Source: Sphingomonas sp. Leaf34 (GTDB taxonomy: Bacteria > Pseudomonadota > Alphaproteobacteria > Sphingomonadales > Sphingomonadaceae). Taken from it: 64,000 nt of DNA. Location of the stretch: the NCBI RefSeq assembly GCF_001421805.1, contig NZ_LMLC01000004.1, positions 587,864 to 651,863 on the forward strand. Reading direction: 5' to 3'. How positions within the stretch are numbered: the stretch's first letter is position 1; each line of letters begins with the position of its first letter. A program made the position numbers and the translations under genes. This document shows positions 1 to 9,100 of this stretch, one piece after another. The notes under the pieces were generated by a model that worked only from the letters and a program-made list of their open reading frames with translations, was not told where the DNA came from and searched no databases.

Positions 1-593
1 AAGGTCGCTTGGTCGGCCTTTTGCTGCAACCCCTCGAAGGTTGGTGTCTGGAGTGCGCGCTCCAGTTCGCTGGAGGGCGCGAGATTGGTGAGCCGCACCG
101 CCGTCACCGCGATACCGATCTCACCGAGCGCGGGATCCCCGGCCAGGATCGCCTCGAGCTGATGACGCAGCGGCTCGGGGCCGCCGTCGAGCAGTGCGCG
201 TACCGGGGCCTGCGCCAGATATTGCAGCGCCGCCTGATTGACGAGGCCGGCAAGCCGCGTCTCGATGCGCTGGATCGGCTCGCTCTTGTAGGCGCCGGTG
301 ACGAGGCCGAGGCTGAAGTCGACGCGGGCGGCGAGCAGCTCGGGATCGACGACGTGCCAGGTCAGCGTGCCCTGGATCGCGACCGTCTGGAAATCCTGGC
401 TGCGGCCTTTGACGAACAGCGCCATCTCGCGGTCGTCCATCGGCAGCTCGGCGATGCTGGCGGTCTCGGGGCGGAACCAGAAGACCAGCCCGCGCCCGCT
501 CTGCCGGACCTTGCCGCTGCGATAGCGGATGACGTGGTTGCTGGCGTCGCTGCGTAGTTGCGCAATTAAGCCGATGTTCTTGATCGATGCCAT
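1..593 (-). CDS. SPFH / Band-7 domain protein, truncated by window edge
   Basis: The frame is open from an ATG at 593 to the left end, giving 197 N-terminal residues. It starts MASIKNIGLIAQLRSD and reads as an SPFH (stomatin/prohibitin/flotillin) domain: a beta-rich N-terminal half around RQSGRGLVFWFRPE and TVAIQGTLTWHVVDP, followed by a helix-rich part with many Ala, Glu and Gln residues. Such proteins form membrane-associated scaffolds, but no N-terminal membrane segment is visible here, so it may be peripheral or cytoplasmic. A strong AAGGAG ribosome site lies 7 bases before the ATG. It starts 24 bases after the stop of the Nudix/NrtR-like gene and is probably co-transcribed with it. The C-terminus is outside the window. 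The specific function is unknown. Confidence 0.8.
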   Translation of the reverse strand, partial: MASIKNIGLIAQLRSDASNHVIRYRSGKVRQSGRGLVFWFRPETASIAELPMDDREMALFVKGRSQDFQTVAIQGTLTWHVVDPELLAARVDFSLGLVTGAYKSEPIQRIETRLAGLVNQAALQYLAQAPVRALLDGGPEPLRHQLEAILAGDPALGEIGIAVTAVRLTNLAPSSELERALQTPTFEGLQQKADQAT

Positions 594-617
594 GATCGTT
601 CTCCTTGTGCTGTCTGG

Positions 618-1343
618 TCAGGCGCCGGTGCGGTGGCGATAGAGTTCGGCGGGGCGGAAGGACGCGCCGCTTTCGCGCTCGCCGGTCGGCTCCAGCCAGC
701 CGCGGTCGAGCATGCGACGGCGAAACGCCGGCTTGTTGAGCTTCGTCCCCAGGATGGCCTCATGCACGTCCTGAAGGGCGCGCAAGGTGAAGCGCTCGGG
801 CAGCAGCGCGAACGCCACGCCGGAATAATCGAGCTTGCCGCGCAGCCGCAGCATCGCCAGCCCGAGCATGTCGGCATGGTCGAACGCGAGCGGCAGCGTT
901 TCGCCGTCAGTCGAGCACGCCTCCACCGGTCCGCCGACTTCGCCACGCCATGGTACGATCAGCTCGGCCAGCGCCAGTTCCGGTTCTGCCTTCAGGGCAG
1001 CGGCGAAGTCCGGCGACGGGAGCAACGCGAAATAGGCGACGCTGATGATCCGGGTTCGGGGATCGCGATTCACTGCGCCGAACGTGTAGAGCTGTTCGAC
1101 ATACGCATCCTTCATCCGTGCCTTGTCGGCGAGCAGGCGGCGCGCGGCATCGTCGAGGCTCTCGTCGATCGCCACGAAGCCACCGGGTAGCGCCCATCGG
1201 CCGAGGTGCGGATGGTCCTCACGCCGCACCAATAGCGCAGCAGGCGTGCCGTCGATCACGCTCATCAGAACGAGGTCGACCGCAACCGATGGCCGTTCAT
1301 AGGCCGAGGGATCATAGTCGCGCAGGAATTCATGCTCGCTCAT
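618..1343 (-). CDS. Nudix-domain transcriptional regulator, NrtR-like
   Basis: The 241-residue protein has a Nudix fold in the first ~150 residues (RWALPGGFVAIDESLDDAARR) and a C-terminal winged-helix-like part (about 170-235, FTLRALQDVHEAILG ... FRRRMLDRGWLEPTG). This two-part layout is that of the NrtR family, which senses ADP-ribose and represses NAD-metabolism genes. The Nudix box is degenerate: the position of the catalytic REXXEE segment reads RRLLADKA, so pyrophosphatase activity is unlikely, as in true NrtR regulators. It sits first in a likely two-gene operon with the SPFH gene. No NAD-biosynthesis gene is visible, so the targets are unknown. The alternative is a plain Nudix hydrolase with a C-terminal extension. 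Confidence 0.75.
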   Translation of the reverse strand: MSEHEFLRDYDPSAYERPSVAVDLVLMSVIDGTPAALLVRREDHPHLGRWALPGGFVAIDESLDDAARRLLADKARMKDAYVEQLYTFGAVNRDPRTRIISVAYFALLPSPDFAAALKAEPELALAELIVPWRGEVGGPVEACSTDGETLPLAFDHADMLGLAMLRLRGKLDYSGVAFALLPERFTLRALQDVHEAILGTKLNKPAFRRRMLDRGWLEPTGERESGASFRPAELYRHRTGA

Positions 1344-1350
1344 GCGACAC

Positions 1351-1410
1351 CCATATATTCAGGATGCATCTTACTAAGACGCGAAGTGGATATATGTCAA
1401 TCCCATATTA
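1351..1410. promoter_or_regulatory. AT-rich inverted repeats before the NrtR-like gene
   Basis: Just upstream of the NrtR-like start, an AT-rich patch in otherwise GC-rich DNA holds CATATAT at 1352-1358, its inverse ATATATG at 1390-1396, and CATAT at 1404-1408. ATATG and CATAT at 1392-1408 form an inverted repeat with a 7-base gap. NrtR proteins commonly bind palindromes of about 21 bases near their own gene, so this is a candidate autoregulatory operator and promoter. It is inference from position and symmetry only. Confidence 0.3.
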
Positions 1411-1478
1411 GTTGAGGCGGGTACGGCAGCAGAGAAGGGTCGTGATCAAAGACGGCGCCCAACGCGCAGCCGGTGCCT

Positions 1479-2837
1479 CTACGGATTACTGTCACCTGTT
1501 TGAGCAGCGACACTGCGCCTCCAGAGCATCCATGCCATTGCGGCGAGCAGGGCAGTCGCTGCCAAGAGAACACTCCACAGCAGGATCTGGCGCCGGACTG
1601 CGGTCGCATCGCTCACCGGTGCAAGCCGCAGCACATCCTGCGGGCCGATGGCCGTGGCTGACAGTACGGTGCCGCCGGACGCCTGGCTCATGATGGTTTC
1701 GGCCGGCAGGTACATATCCGGCGCATTCGCTCGGCCGCTTGTCAGGCGGTAGGGTGGCTTGCCGGCGGAAAGGAACAGGATCGCGCGCGGCGAGAATCCC
1801 AACCTGATGGCGGGCGGAGCGGTGAAGCCGGGGGATCGCGGATCTGCCTCGATCCGTACCGTGCGATACCGTCGCCCGTCCAGCGCGATGCCCTGGGGCG
1901 GGGTTGGCCCGGCGCCTGCGCGTACGGCCGTCCCGGATCCGATGGGCGTCCAGGGCTGTTCACGGTCGTCGCGACCAAAGACGTGCACGGGCAGGATCAT
2001 GTCGTTGCCGGTCGGGACGATCTGGATCGTGTCGAACGCATTTGCGGAGGGCCATTCGAATTCGACCGCGTGGGCGTCGGTCAGCGCTGGCAGCGACGCA
2101 GCGATCGACACGCTGGTCGCGGCGGCCGGATGCATGACCAGCGCCGCCTTTCGTATCGATACCGGCGATAGCAGCCGCGACGCTGCGCGCCATGTGATGC
2201 GGAGATAGTCGTCGTCCAGCACTGCGCCGCCAAGCTTCAGCGGACCCACGGCGTTGCCAGCGGTTCGGTAAACGACCGCTGTGCCAAGCGGTCGCCAATC
2301 CTTGAGATCGGCGCTCGCTTCGACGGTGAAGGTCACCGGCTGCGCGCGCGGCACGTCTGCGTCGAGCATCAGCATGTCTGCACGTCCCGCCACTGCGCGG
2401 GTGTCGAGCAGCACGCCGAGTGTGATCGCCTCCGCAGGGCGACCTGATAGCTTGCCGTCGATTTGTGCGACGCGGGCGGTGCCGGCGCCGTCGAGGCGGA
2501 GGGAAACGCCGGTTACTGTCAGCGCATCGGCGGCGCCGAGCATCGGAAGCGCGGGCACGTCGTAACGCTTCGCGAGGCCCGCGGCGGACGCGATGCGGGC
2601 GATCGGCATCGGCCGGCCGGTGGCATCGAAGACCCTGACATCGGACAGGTTCGCGGTCCTCGATGCGGCGAGCACCGCGGCGGGCATCGCCAGTCGCTGC
2701 ACGGTCGAACCGGGCGCGATGACGATCGGCACGTGGCGCGCATAGGCCCGTGGATCGTCGTCGGAGCCAGCCGGGGCCGCGGCGATAAGTACACCCGTCG
2801 CCAGTGCAAGGCCGGCACGCCTAAGGACGCTCCTCAT
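1479..2837 (-). CDS. DUF3999 family membrane-anchored protein
   Basis: A 452-residue protein with an N-terminal signal peptide (MRSVLRRAGLALATGVLIAA), a long periplasmic beta-rich region, and one C-terminal membrane helix (about 421-442, ILLWSVLLAATALLAAMAW) followed by a short basic tail. This layout and the sequence match the DUF3999 family, whose function is not established. The start chosen is the ATG overlapping the stop of the DUF2339 gene by ATGA, which implies translational coupling; a longer frame upstream lies inside the DUF2339 gene and is an artefact. DUF3999 and DUF2339 genes are commonly paired, which suggests one envelope complex. Confidence 0.85.
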   Translation of the reverse strand: MRSVLRRAGLALATGVLIAAAPAGSDDDPRAYARHVPIVIAPGSTVQRLAMPAAVLAASRTANLSDVRVFDATGRPMPIARIASAAGLAKRYDVPALPMLGAADALTVTGVSLRLDGAGTARVAQIDGKLSGRPAEAITLGVLLDTRAVAGRADMLMLDADVPRAQPVTFTVEASADLKDWRPLGTAVVYRTAGNAVGPLKLGGAVLDDDYLRITWRAASRLLSPVSIRKAALVMHPAAATSVSIAASLPALTDAHAVEFEWPSANAFDTIQIVPTGNDMILPVHVFGRDDREQPWTPIGSGTAVRAGAGPTPPQGIALDGRRYRTVRIEADPRSPGFTAPPAIRLGFSPRAILFLSAGKPPYRLTSGRANAPDMYLPAETIMSQASGGTVLSATAIGPQDVLRLAPVSDATAVRRQILLWSVLLAATALLAAMAWMLWRRSVAAQTGDSNP

Positions 2838-5752
2838 GCCACGACCCTGTCGTCGATAGGCGTCGCCTTGGGCGGCAGCGGCGCGAGATAGCCGACGACC
2901 AGCATCAGGACGCCGACCACGATGAACGTGATGATCCTTGCACCGCCGCCCGCGGCGTTCAGATCGACGAGCAGCAACTTGATCACGGTCAGCGGAAGCA
3001 GTCCGGCGCCCACCAGCCACAGGCTGCGCTGTGCCCGGCGGGACGCCAGCACCATCAACGCCAGTGCGAGCGACGTCCACAGGATCGCCAGCCCGGTCTG
3101 TACGACCACGCTGTCGAGCAGCGCATCGCCGCTCCACGAGATCCCGAGCATCTGATGCGTGAACCGCAGCCAGACCGTGTTGACCATGACGAAGGCCAGC
3201 CCTGCCAGCGCGGCAAGCATCCCGGTGTCGCGCAAAGCGGCGGATCCCGGCGGCATCGGCACCGCCGCCACAATGGTACGCCGCCACAGCTCGAGCGCGG
3301 CGAGCGACAACCCCAGCGTCAGATCGACCGGGTTGAGCAGCGGCAGATAGGGCAGGGGCGCCGCATTGCCCGACGAGATCACCGCCGTCAGCAGTGCGCC
3401 GAGATAGACCAGCGCCGCGATCGGGACCGCCGCGTACCAGCCATAGGCCTGAGCATGCCGATCAAGCGGCCACCGCCGCCCGCCCATCGCATCGTCCTGC
3501 GCCGCCGCGGTGTGCAGCGTGCGACCCGCCCACATCGTCAGCGCCACCAGCACCGCCACGGTGGCGAAGAGCAGCGTGACTTGCGCCCAGGCGGTGTTCC
3601 ACAGCCGCGCGGTCTCGATCGCCAACCACAGGCCGTCCGCGAGCATCGCGGTCGCAAACCACACCCCGCCGACATGGATGACGCCGAGCACTGCGCGCAA
3701 CTCGGTCGCCGTCTGATCCTGGTCGTTGCGGTACAGCATCCGCAGGTGCAGCAGGATCGCGGCGGTCCACAGCAAGCCGTCGGGCATCTGCAGGACATGG
3801 TGGCCTTGGCCGGCCGTGACGATGAACGTCAGCACCAACGCCATCAGACTGGTGTAGCTGGGCCGGGTTGCGACCGGCCAGCGCCAGCGCCGCCCGGCAT
3901 ACTGCGCCGCCCATGCGCTGCCGACAAAGGCGAGCAGCATCAGCAGCGGTTGCAGTCCGGGATCGAACGCCGGCGCGATTCGCAGACCGGCGGCGCGCGG
4001 CGGGGTCATGCGCGTGATGTCGGCGAACCATGCCAGGAACCAGAAGAAGAAGCCGAACACGAACGCCGGTGCCGCCATCGTCGTCTCGTATCGCGCATAG
4101 GCGTTTGCCCACCGCGACCGGCTGTGCGGCAGTGGTTCGCGCAGCCACCACGCGGTCGCCAGCCCGGCCAGCGCGATCAGCATCGCGCCGATGAAGCCTG
4201 GATTGGCGAGCGGGATGGCGGAGACGGTGTCGGACAGCCCGCCAAGGTAGATCAGCGCCGCCACGAGTAAGAGCAGGATCCCGAACAGCCGCGGCATCCA
4301 GCGCGCCTGTCGCAGGCCGACCCAGAATGCACCTGCACCTTCGAGCGCCCAAGCGGCGGACGTCCAGCGTGCGCCGAGCGCCAGCGGTACCGCCAGCGTG
4401 ACGAAACCGATGCCGATCGCCAGCATCGTCTCGTTCATCACGCGGAACGTCTCGCGACGATACCGCATCGTCCAGGCTGCCACGCCCAGGTACAGCGCCG
4501 CAAAGCCGATCGCGGCGAACGCGCTGCCGAAGGGGCGATCGTGGACCAACCCGACCTCCAGCCCGAAGCCCGCCAGCGCCGGTCCAAAGAGCAAGGTGGT
4601 ATCGACCATATTGCCGAGCCGCCCCGGCGTCGCCCGAGCATAGAGAACCGCGGTTGCGACGTAGATCAGCACCGATGCGATCAGGAAGCCCTGCGCGGCG
4701 ACGAAGTCGGTCGGCTGGTAGCGTGTCGTGCCCCACAGCGTCGCCACGCCGAATGTGGCGAAAAAGCCGAGCAGGTTGAGGACGCGCCACGCCTGTCGCT
4801 GGGCGATGACCAGGATCGCTAGATTGAGAATGGTATAATAGACGAACACCACGGCGATGCTGCCACCACCGCCCGCGAGCAACAGCGGCACCGCAAAGCC
4901 CCCCGCGAACGCGGTGACCGCGAGCGCTTGCGACCGCTGCAACAGCGCCAGCGTGCAACCGAGCGCGCAAACCACGATCATCAGCACGAACGCAGCCATG
5001 ATCGGAAACAGGGCATACAGCTTTGCTGCGGCGAACAGGGCCAGATAGATCGTTGCGATCCCGCCGCCTTGCAGCGCCAGGCCGAAGCCGGGGCGTCTCT
5101 CTCGCGTACGGAAGCCGACCGCGAGCAGGGCGATGCCGACTGCGACGACCAACGCCAGACGCAGCTCGATCGGGAACAGTCCGGCCGACGCCGCATAGCG
5201 CGCGAGGAACGATAGCCCGACGAACAGGATGATCAGGCCGACGCGAACGATCGTGTTGCCACCGAATAGCCAGTTTTTCGCTGCGGTCATGACAGGCGTT
5301 ATGATCGCTCCGACGACGCTCGGTTCTGCCGGCCCTGCGGGTGTTGCAAACGCCGGATTGCGCCGCAAGGTCGCGCCGATCGGGGAGGGTGGCGGCGTCG
5401 CCCAGGGGCTGGGTGTGGGTTCATCGGCGGCGGCGCGCGCTGTCGATGACAGGCCGACGTCGGTTACGGGTGGCGCCGGTGCCGCCGATCGTCCCCTCTC
5501 GGATGGGCCGCGTGCGGTCAGGCTGTCGATCTGGTCCTGCAGTGCGCGCGTCGCTCGCGCCACTTCTGTACGGACGCTGTGTCGTAATCCGACGCCGACG
5601 ACGAGGCCGATCAGCCCCCCGATCACGAGTCCGTACGTTTCAAGATCGGCGAAGAGCCAGCCGATCAACGCGCCGACAATCCCTGCCCAGACGATCATTC
5701 CTACGCGTCCCCCTGCGGCATTCCCGCCAAGCTTGGCGTGTACATGGCGCAC
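2834..5752 (-). CDS. DUF2339 polytopic membrane protein
   Basis: The 972-residue protein is almost entirely hydrophobic helices. Two N-terminal membrane segments (about 18-55) are followed by a soluble stretch rich in Pro, Ala and Ser (about 85-150) and then more than 20 further predicted helices. This is the DUF2339 family, a very large integral membrane protein of unknown role. It ends four bases into the next gene (ATGA overlap with DUF3999), so the two are made together. The start at 5752 (MRHVHAKLGG) is the first ATG; an alternative Met lies at residue 19, just before the first helix. No transporter or enzyme motif was recognised. Confidence 0.87.
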   Translation of the reverse strand: MRHVHAKLGGNAAGGRVGMIVWAGIVGALIGWLFADLETYGLVIGGLIGLVVGVGLRHSVRTEVARATRALQDQIDSLTARGPSERGRSAAPAPPVTDVGLSSTARAAADEPTPSPWATPPPSPIGATLRRNPAFATPAGPAEPSVVGAIITPVMTAAKNWLFGGNTIVRVGLIILFVGLSFLARYAASAGLFPIELRLALVVAVGIALLAVGFRTRERRPGFGLALQGGGIATIYLALFAAAKLYALFPIMAAFVLMIVVCALGCTLALLQRSQALAVTAFAGGFAVPLLLAGGGGSIAVVFVYYTILNLAILVIAQRQAWRVLNLLGFFATFGVATLWGTTRYQPTDFVAAQGFLIASVLIYVATAVLYARATPGRLGNMVDTTLLFGPALAGFGLEVGLVHDRPFGSAFAAIGFAALYLGVAAWTMRYRRETFRVMNETMLAIGIGFVTLAVPLALGARWTSAAWALEGAGAFWVGLRQARWMPRLFGILLLLVAALIYLGGLSDTVSAIPLANPGFIGAMLIALAGLATAWWLREPLPHSRSRWANAYARYETTMAAPAFVFGFFFWFLAWFADITRMTPPRAAGLRIAPAFDPGLQPLLMLLAFVGSAWAAQYAGRRWRWPVATRPSYTSLMALVLTFIVTAGQGHHVLQMPDGLLWTAAILLHLRMLYRNDQDQTATELRAVLGVIHVGGVWFATAMLADGLWLAIETARLWNTAWAQVTLLFATVAVLVALTMWAGRTLHTAAAQDDAMGGRRWPLDRHAQAYGWYAAVPIAALVYLGALLTAVISSGNAAPLPYLPLLNPVDLTLGLSLAALELWRRTIVAAVPMPPGSAALRDTGMLAALAGLAFVMVNTVWLRFTHQMLGISWSGDALLDSVVVQTGLAILWTSLALALMVLASRRAQRSLWLVGAGLLPLTVIKLLLVDLNAAGGGARIITFIVVGVLMLVVGYLAPLPPKATPIDDRVVA

Positions 5753-6161
5753 CTAAACCGACGGGTCGAGGGCGATCGCGCATTGGCGACAGATGCTGTG
5801 TGGATCACATCTTTGCAAACTTGCGTAGTCCAAGGATTGGCTAACGCGCCTCAAGCCGGCGATGTGGTGCCCGCAGCGTCAGGACAGGGGCGAGCGAATT
5901 AGGCATTTTAGCTTTACTTCAGAAAGATTTGCCGAGCGACTGCCGATGCGTTCGATCGATAATGGATCGAAGTCAAAGATCTGGCCCCGCAGTGGGTGCG
6001 AAGTCCAGTCTCATATATCCGGAGGACCGTATCTGATAGCAACGCTGCGCTCGTCGCTAGCCGCTATTTCTGCGTTCGTCGCGAGGGTGAATGCGGTCAT
6101 CACCGGGTTTCGTCTGGACTAGCGCGTCCTGATCCGTATCCTGTCAGGGGGGAGAGCGGGC
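5753..6161. other. Intergenic region between divergent genes
   Basis: About 410 bases between the divergent DUF2339 and alpha-2-macroglobulin genes. A plus-strand frame of 86 codons (5862-6122) is open, but it has no convincing ribosome site, no recognisable domain and a poor amino-acid make-up, so I do not call it. The region must hold the promoters for both operons. No convincing operator or hairpin was seen. Confidence 0.5.
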
Positions 6162-9100
6162 ATGCGATTTGCTAGACTGTGGGCGGCGCTCGCGATCGTT
6201 GTTGCACCGGTTGCCGCGTTCGGTGGCGGTAAGCCGCATGTGACGCTGGCCACGCCCAACCTATCGGATGGCGCGATCGCCCGGTTTACCGTGCGGTTCA
6301 GCGATGCGATCGTACCGTTAGGTGATCCGCGTGCCGCTTCGCCGCTCAAGGTCGAATGCGCGGTGCCGGGCGAGGGGCGCTGGGCCGATCCGCAGGCCTA
6401 TGTCTGGGAGTTCGCGCAACCCTTGCCCGGTGGTACGCGCTGCACGCTGGCGACGCGCGATGGCCTCAAGAGCGCTGCGGGCTACGCGGTCGATGCGGAC
6501 AGTTTCACCGTCGATGCAGGCGGCCCCGTCGCGCGCGCCGTGATGCCGGGCTATGGCGATATCGAGGAGGACCAGGTCTTCCTCGTCGCCGCGAACATGC
6601 CCGCGACGCGGATGTCGATCGCGGCGAACGCCTATTGCGCGGTCGACGGGATCGGCGAGAAGATCGCGGTCGACGTGCTCGCGCCCGATCTGCCGGCCAA
6701 GCTGCTCGCTGGCATGGGCGATGCCTATCAGCTCGGCAATTTCCTCGACAGTGCAGGGCTGCCCAAGACGCTCCCCAGCGATCCGGCGCTCAGCCAGCGC
6801 GCGCTCGCCGGCGTCACCGCGCTCAAATGCCGTCGACCGTTGCCGCCGGGCCGTGACATGGCGCTGGTCTGGGGCGCCAATATCGCCAGCGGGGGGGGCA
6901 AGCTGGCCGGCGCGGACCAGCGGTTCGATTTCACGGTTCGCAAACCCTTTACCGCGCGCTTCGAATGCTCGCGCGTCAACACCGCGGCTGGATGCAGCCC
7001 GGTCGAAAAGGCCTATCTCCGCTTTTCCGCACCGATCCCGATGAGCGCCGCGACCGCGATCCGCTTGACGCTGGCGGATGGCAAGACGATCGCACCGGTC
7101 TTTGCCGACGACGACAAGCGCCGCGCGACGATCGAACAGGTGACCTTCGCCGCGCCGTTACCAGTCGCGACGCGCGCCACGTTGTCGGTGCCGGCCGATC
7201 TTAAGGACGAGAGCGGCCGTATCCTTGCGAACCGCGAGCGCTTTCCGCTCGAGGTAAAGTTCGACGAGGCACCGCCGCTGGTGAAATTCGCGGCCGACTT
7301 CGGCATCCTCGAGGCGAAGCAGGGTGGCGTGCTGCCCGTCACCGTCCGCAACGTCGAACCCTCGTTGCAGGGGCAGGCCGCGGGCATCGGTGGCCAGCGG
7401 TTGCGCGTCGCCGGCACCGATGGCGAGATCGCCGCGTGGCTGCGCCGCGTCGAGGATGCCGGCAAGACCGACATCCAGACGATCGAGCGCAAGGGGGCCG
7501 AGCCGCTCCTGATCAACCATACCGGCGAGAAACCGATGTTGTTCGGGGGCGGCAGCGGAGTCGGCAACGGGGGCGGGGGCGCGGGCGACCCGTTCAAGCT
7601 GGACCTGCCGGGCAAGGGCAAGGATTTCGAGGTCGTCGGCCTGCCGCTCGGCAAGCCCGGCTTCTACGTCGTCGAACTCGCGAGCCCGACGCTCGGTCGC
7701 GCCCTGCTCGGGCGCAACGTGCCGCGCTACGTCGCCAGCGCCGCGCTGGTTACCGATCTCGCGGTCCATTTCGAATGGGGCCGCGATCGTTCTCTCGCCT
7801 GGGTCACGCGGCTGTCGACCGGCAAACCGGTGGCGAACGCGGTGGTGCAGGTCAGCGACAGCTGCACCGGCAAGCCACTCGCGCGCGGTGCGACCGACAA
7901 GACCGGCGGCCTGATGGTCGCACGCGGCCTGCCCGAGCCGGAGACCTATGGCAGTTGCAAAGGCGAGGGCGGGGCGCATCCGTTGATGATCTCGGCGCGC
8001 AGCGGCGACGATTTCAGCTTTACCCTGACCGACTGGGGCGAGGGCATCCGCCCCTATGACTTCGACCTGCCGTACGGCTATTCGGCGGCGACCGACATGA
8101 TCCACACCGTGTTCGATCGCGCGCTGGTTCGCCAGGGCGAGACGATCCACATGAAGCACATCCTGCGCCGCCCCGACGCGCGCGGCTTTTCGCTGGCGCC
8201 GGGCTTCACCGGCACGCTCAGGCTGTCGCATCGCGGATCCGACACGCAGTTCGAGATGCCCGTGACGATCGGCGCGAACGGCACCGGCGAGACGGTCTGG
8301 ACCGCCCCCAAGGGCGCGCCGATGGGCGATTACGACCTCGTCTTCGTGGTCGGCGATACCACCACCGAATCCGCCCAGTCGTTCAAGGTCGACGAATACC
8401 GCCTGCCGACGATGCGCGCGAGCGTGACCGGGCCGAAGACTGCGCTGGTCAAACCGCGCACGGCGCAACTCGATCTGTTCGCCGGGTATCTGTCGGGCGG
8501 CGGCGCAGCGAACCTGCCGGTCAACGTCCGCATCGGTTGGTTCGCGCATAGCGCCACGCCGACCGGCTACGACGCATACAGCTTCGGCGGCGATGCGATC
8601 GCGGAAGGCGTCAAGCAGCTCGACGGCGAGGGGGAGGATGCCAAGACGCCTCTGCCGCCGACCCAGATGCTGCCGGCGACGCTCGGCACCGACGGCACGC
8701 GCCGGATGACCGTCGACATGCCGCAGACGCTGCCCGGCACCGCGGACATGCAGATCGAGATGGACTATCGCGACGCGAACGGTGAGACGCTGACCGCGTC
8801 GAAATCGATCCCGGTCTATGCCGCGGGCGTCCAGCTTGGCGTCGCGGCCGACGGCTGGATGATGCGCGCGGACGATCTGCGTCTGCGCTTCGTCGCGCTT
8901 GATACCGATGGCAAGCCGATCAAGGGGCAAAAGCTGTCGGTCGCGTTCTACAGTCGCCAGATCCTGACCGCGCGGCGGCGGTTGATCGGCGGGTTCTACG
9001 CCTATGACAACCGGATGCGGACGACCAAGCTGTCCGCGTCGTGCAGCGCCACGACCGACGCGCAGGGGCTTGCGCAGTGCAAGGCGGACCCCGGCGTCTC

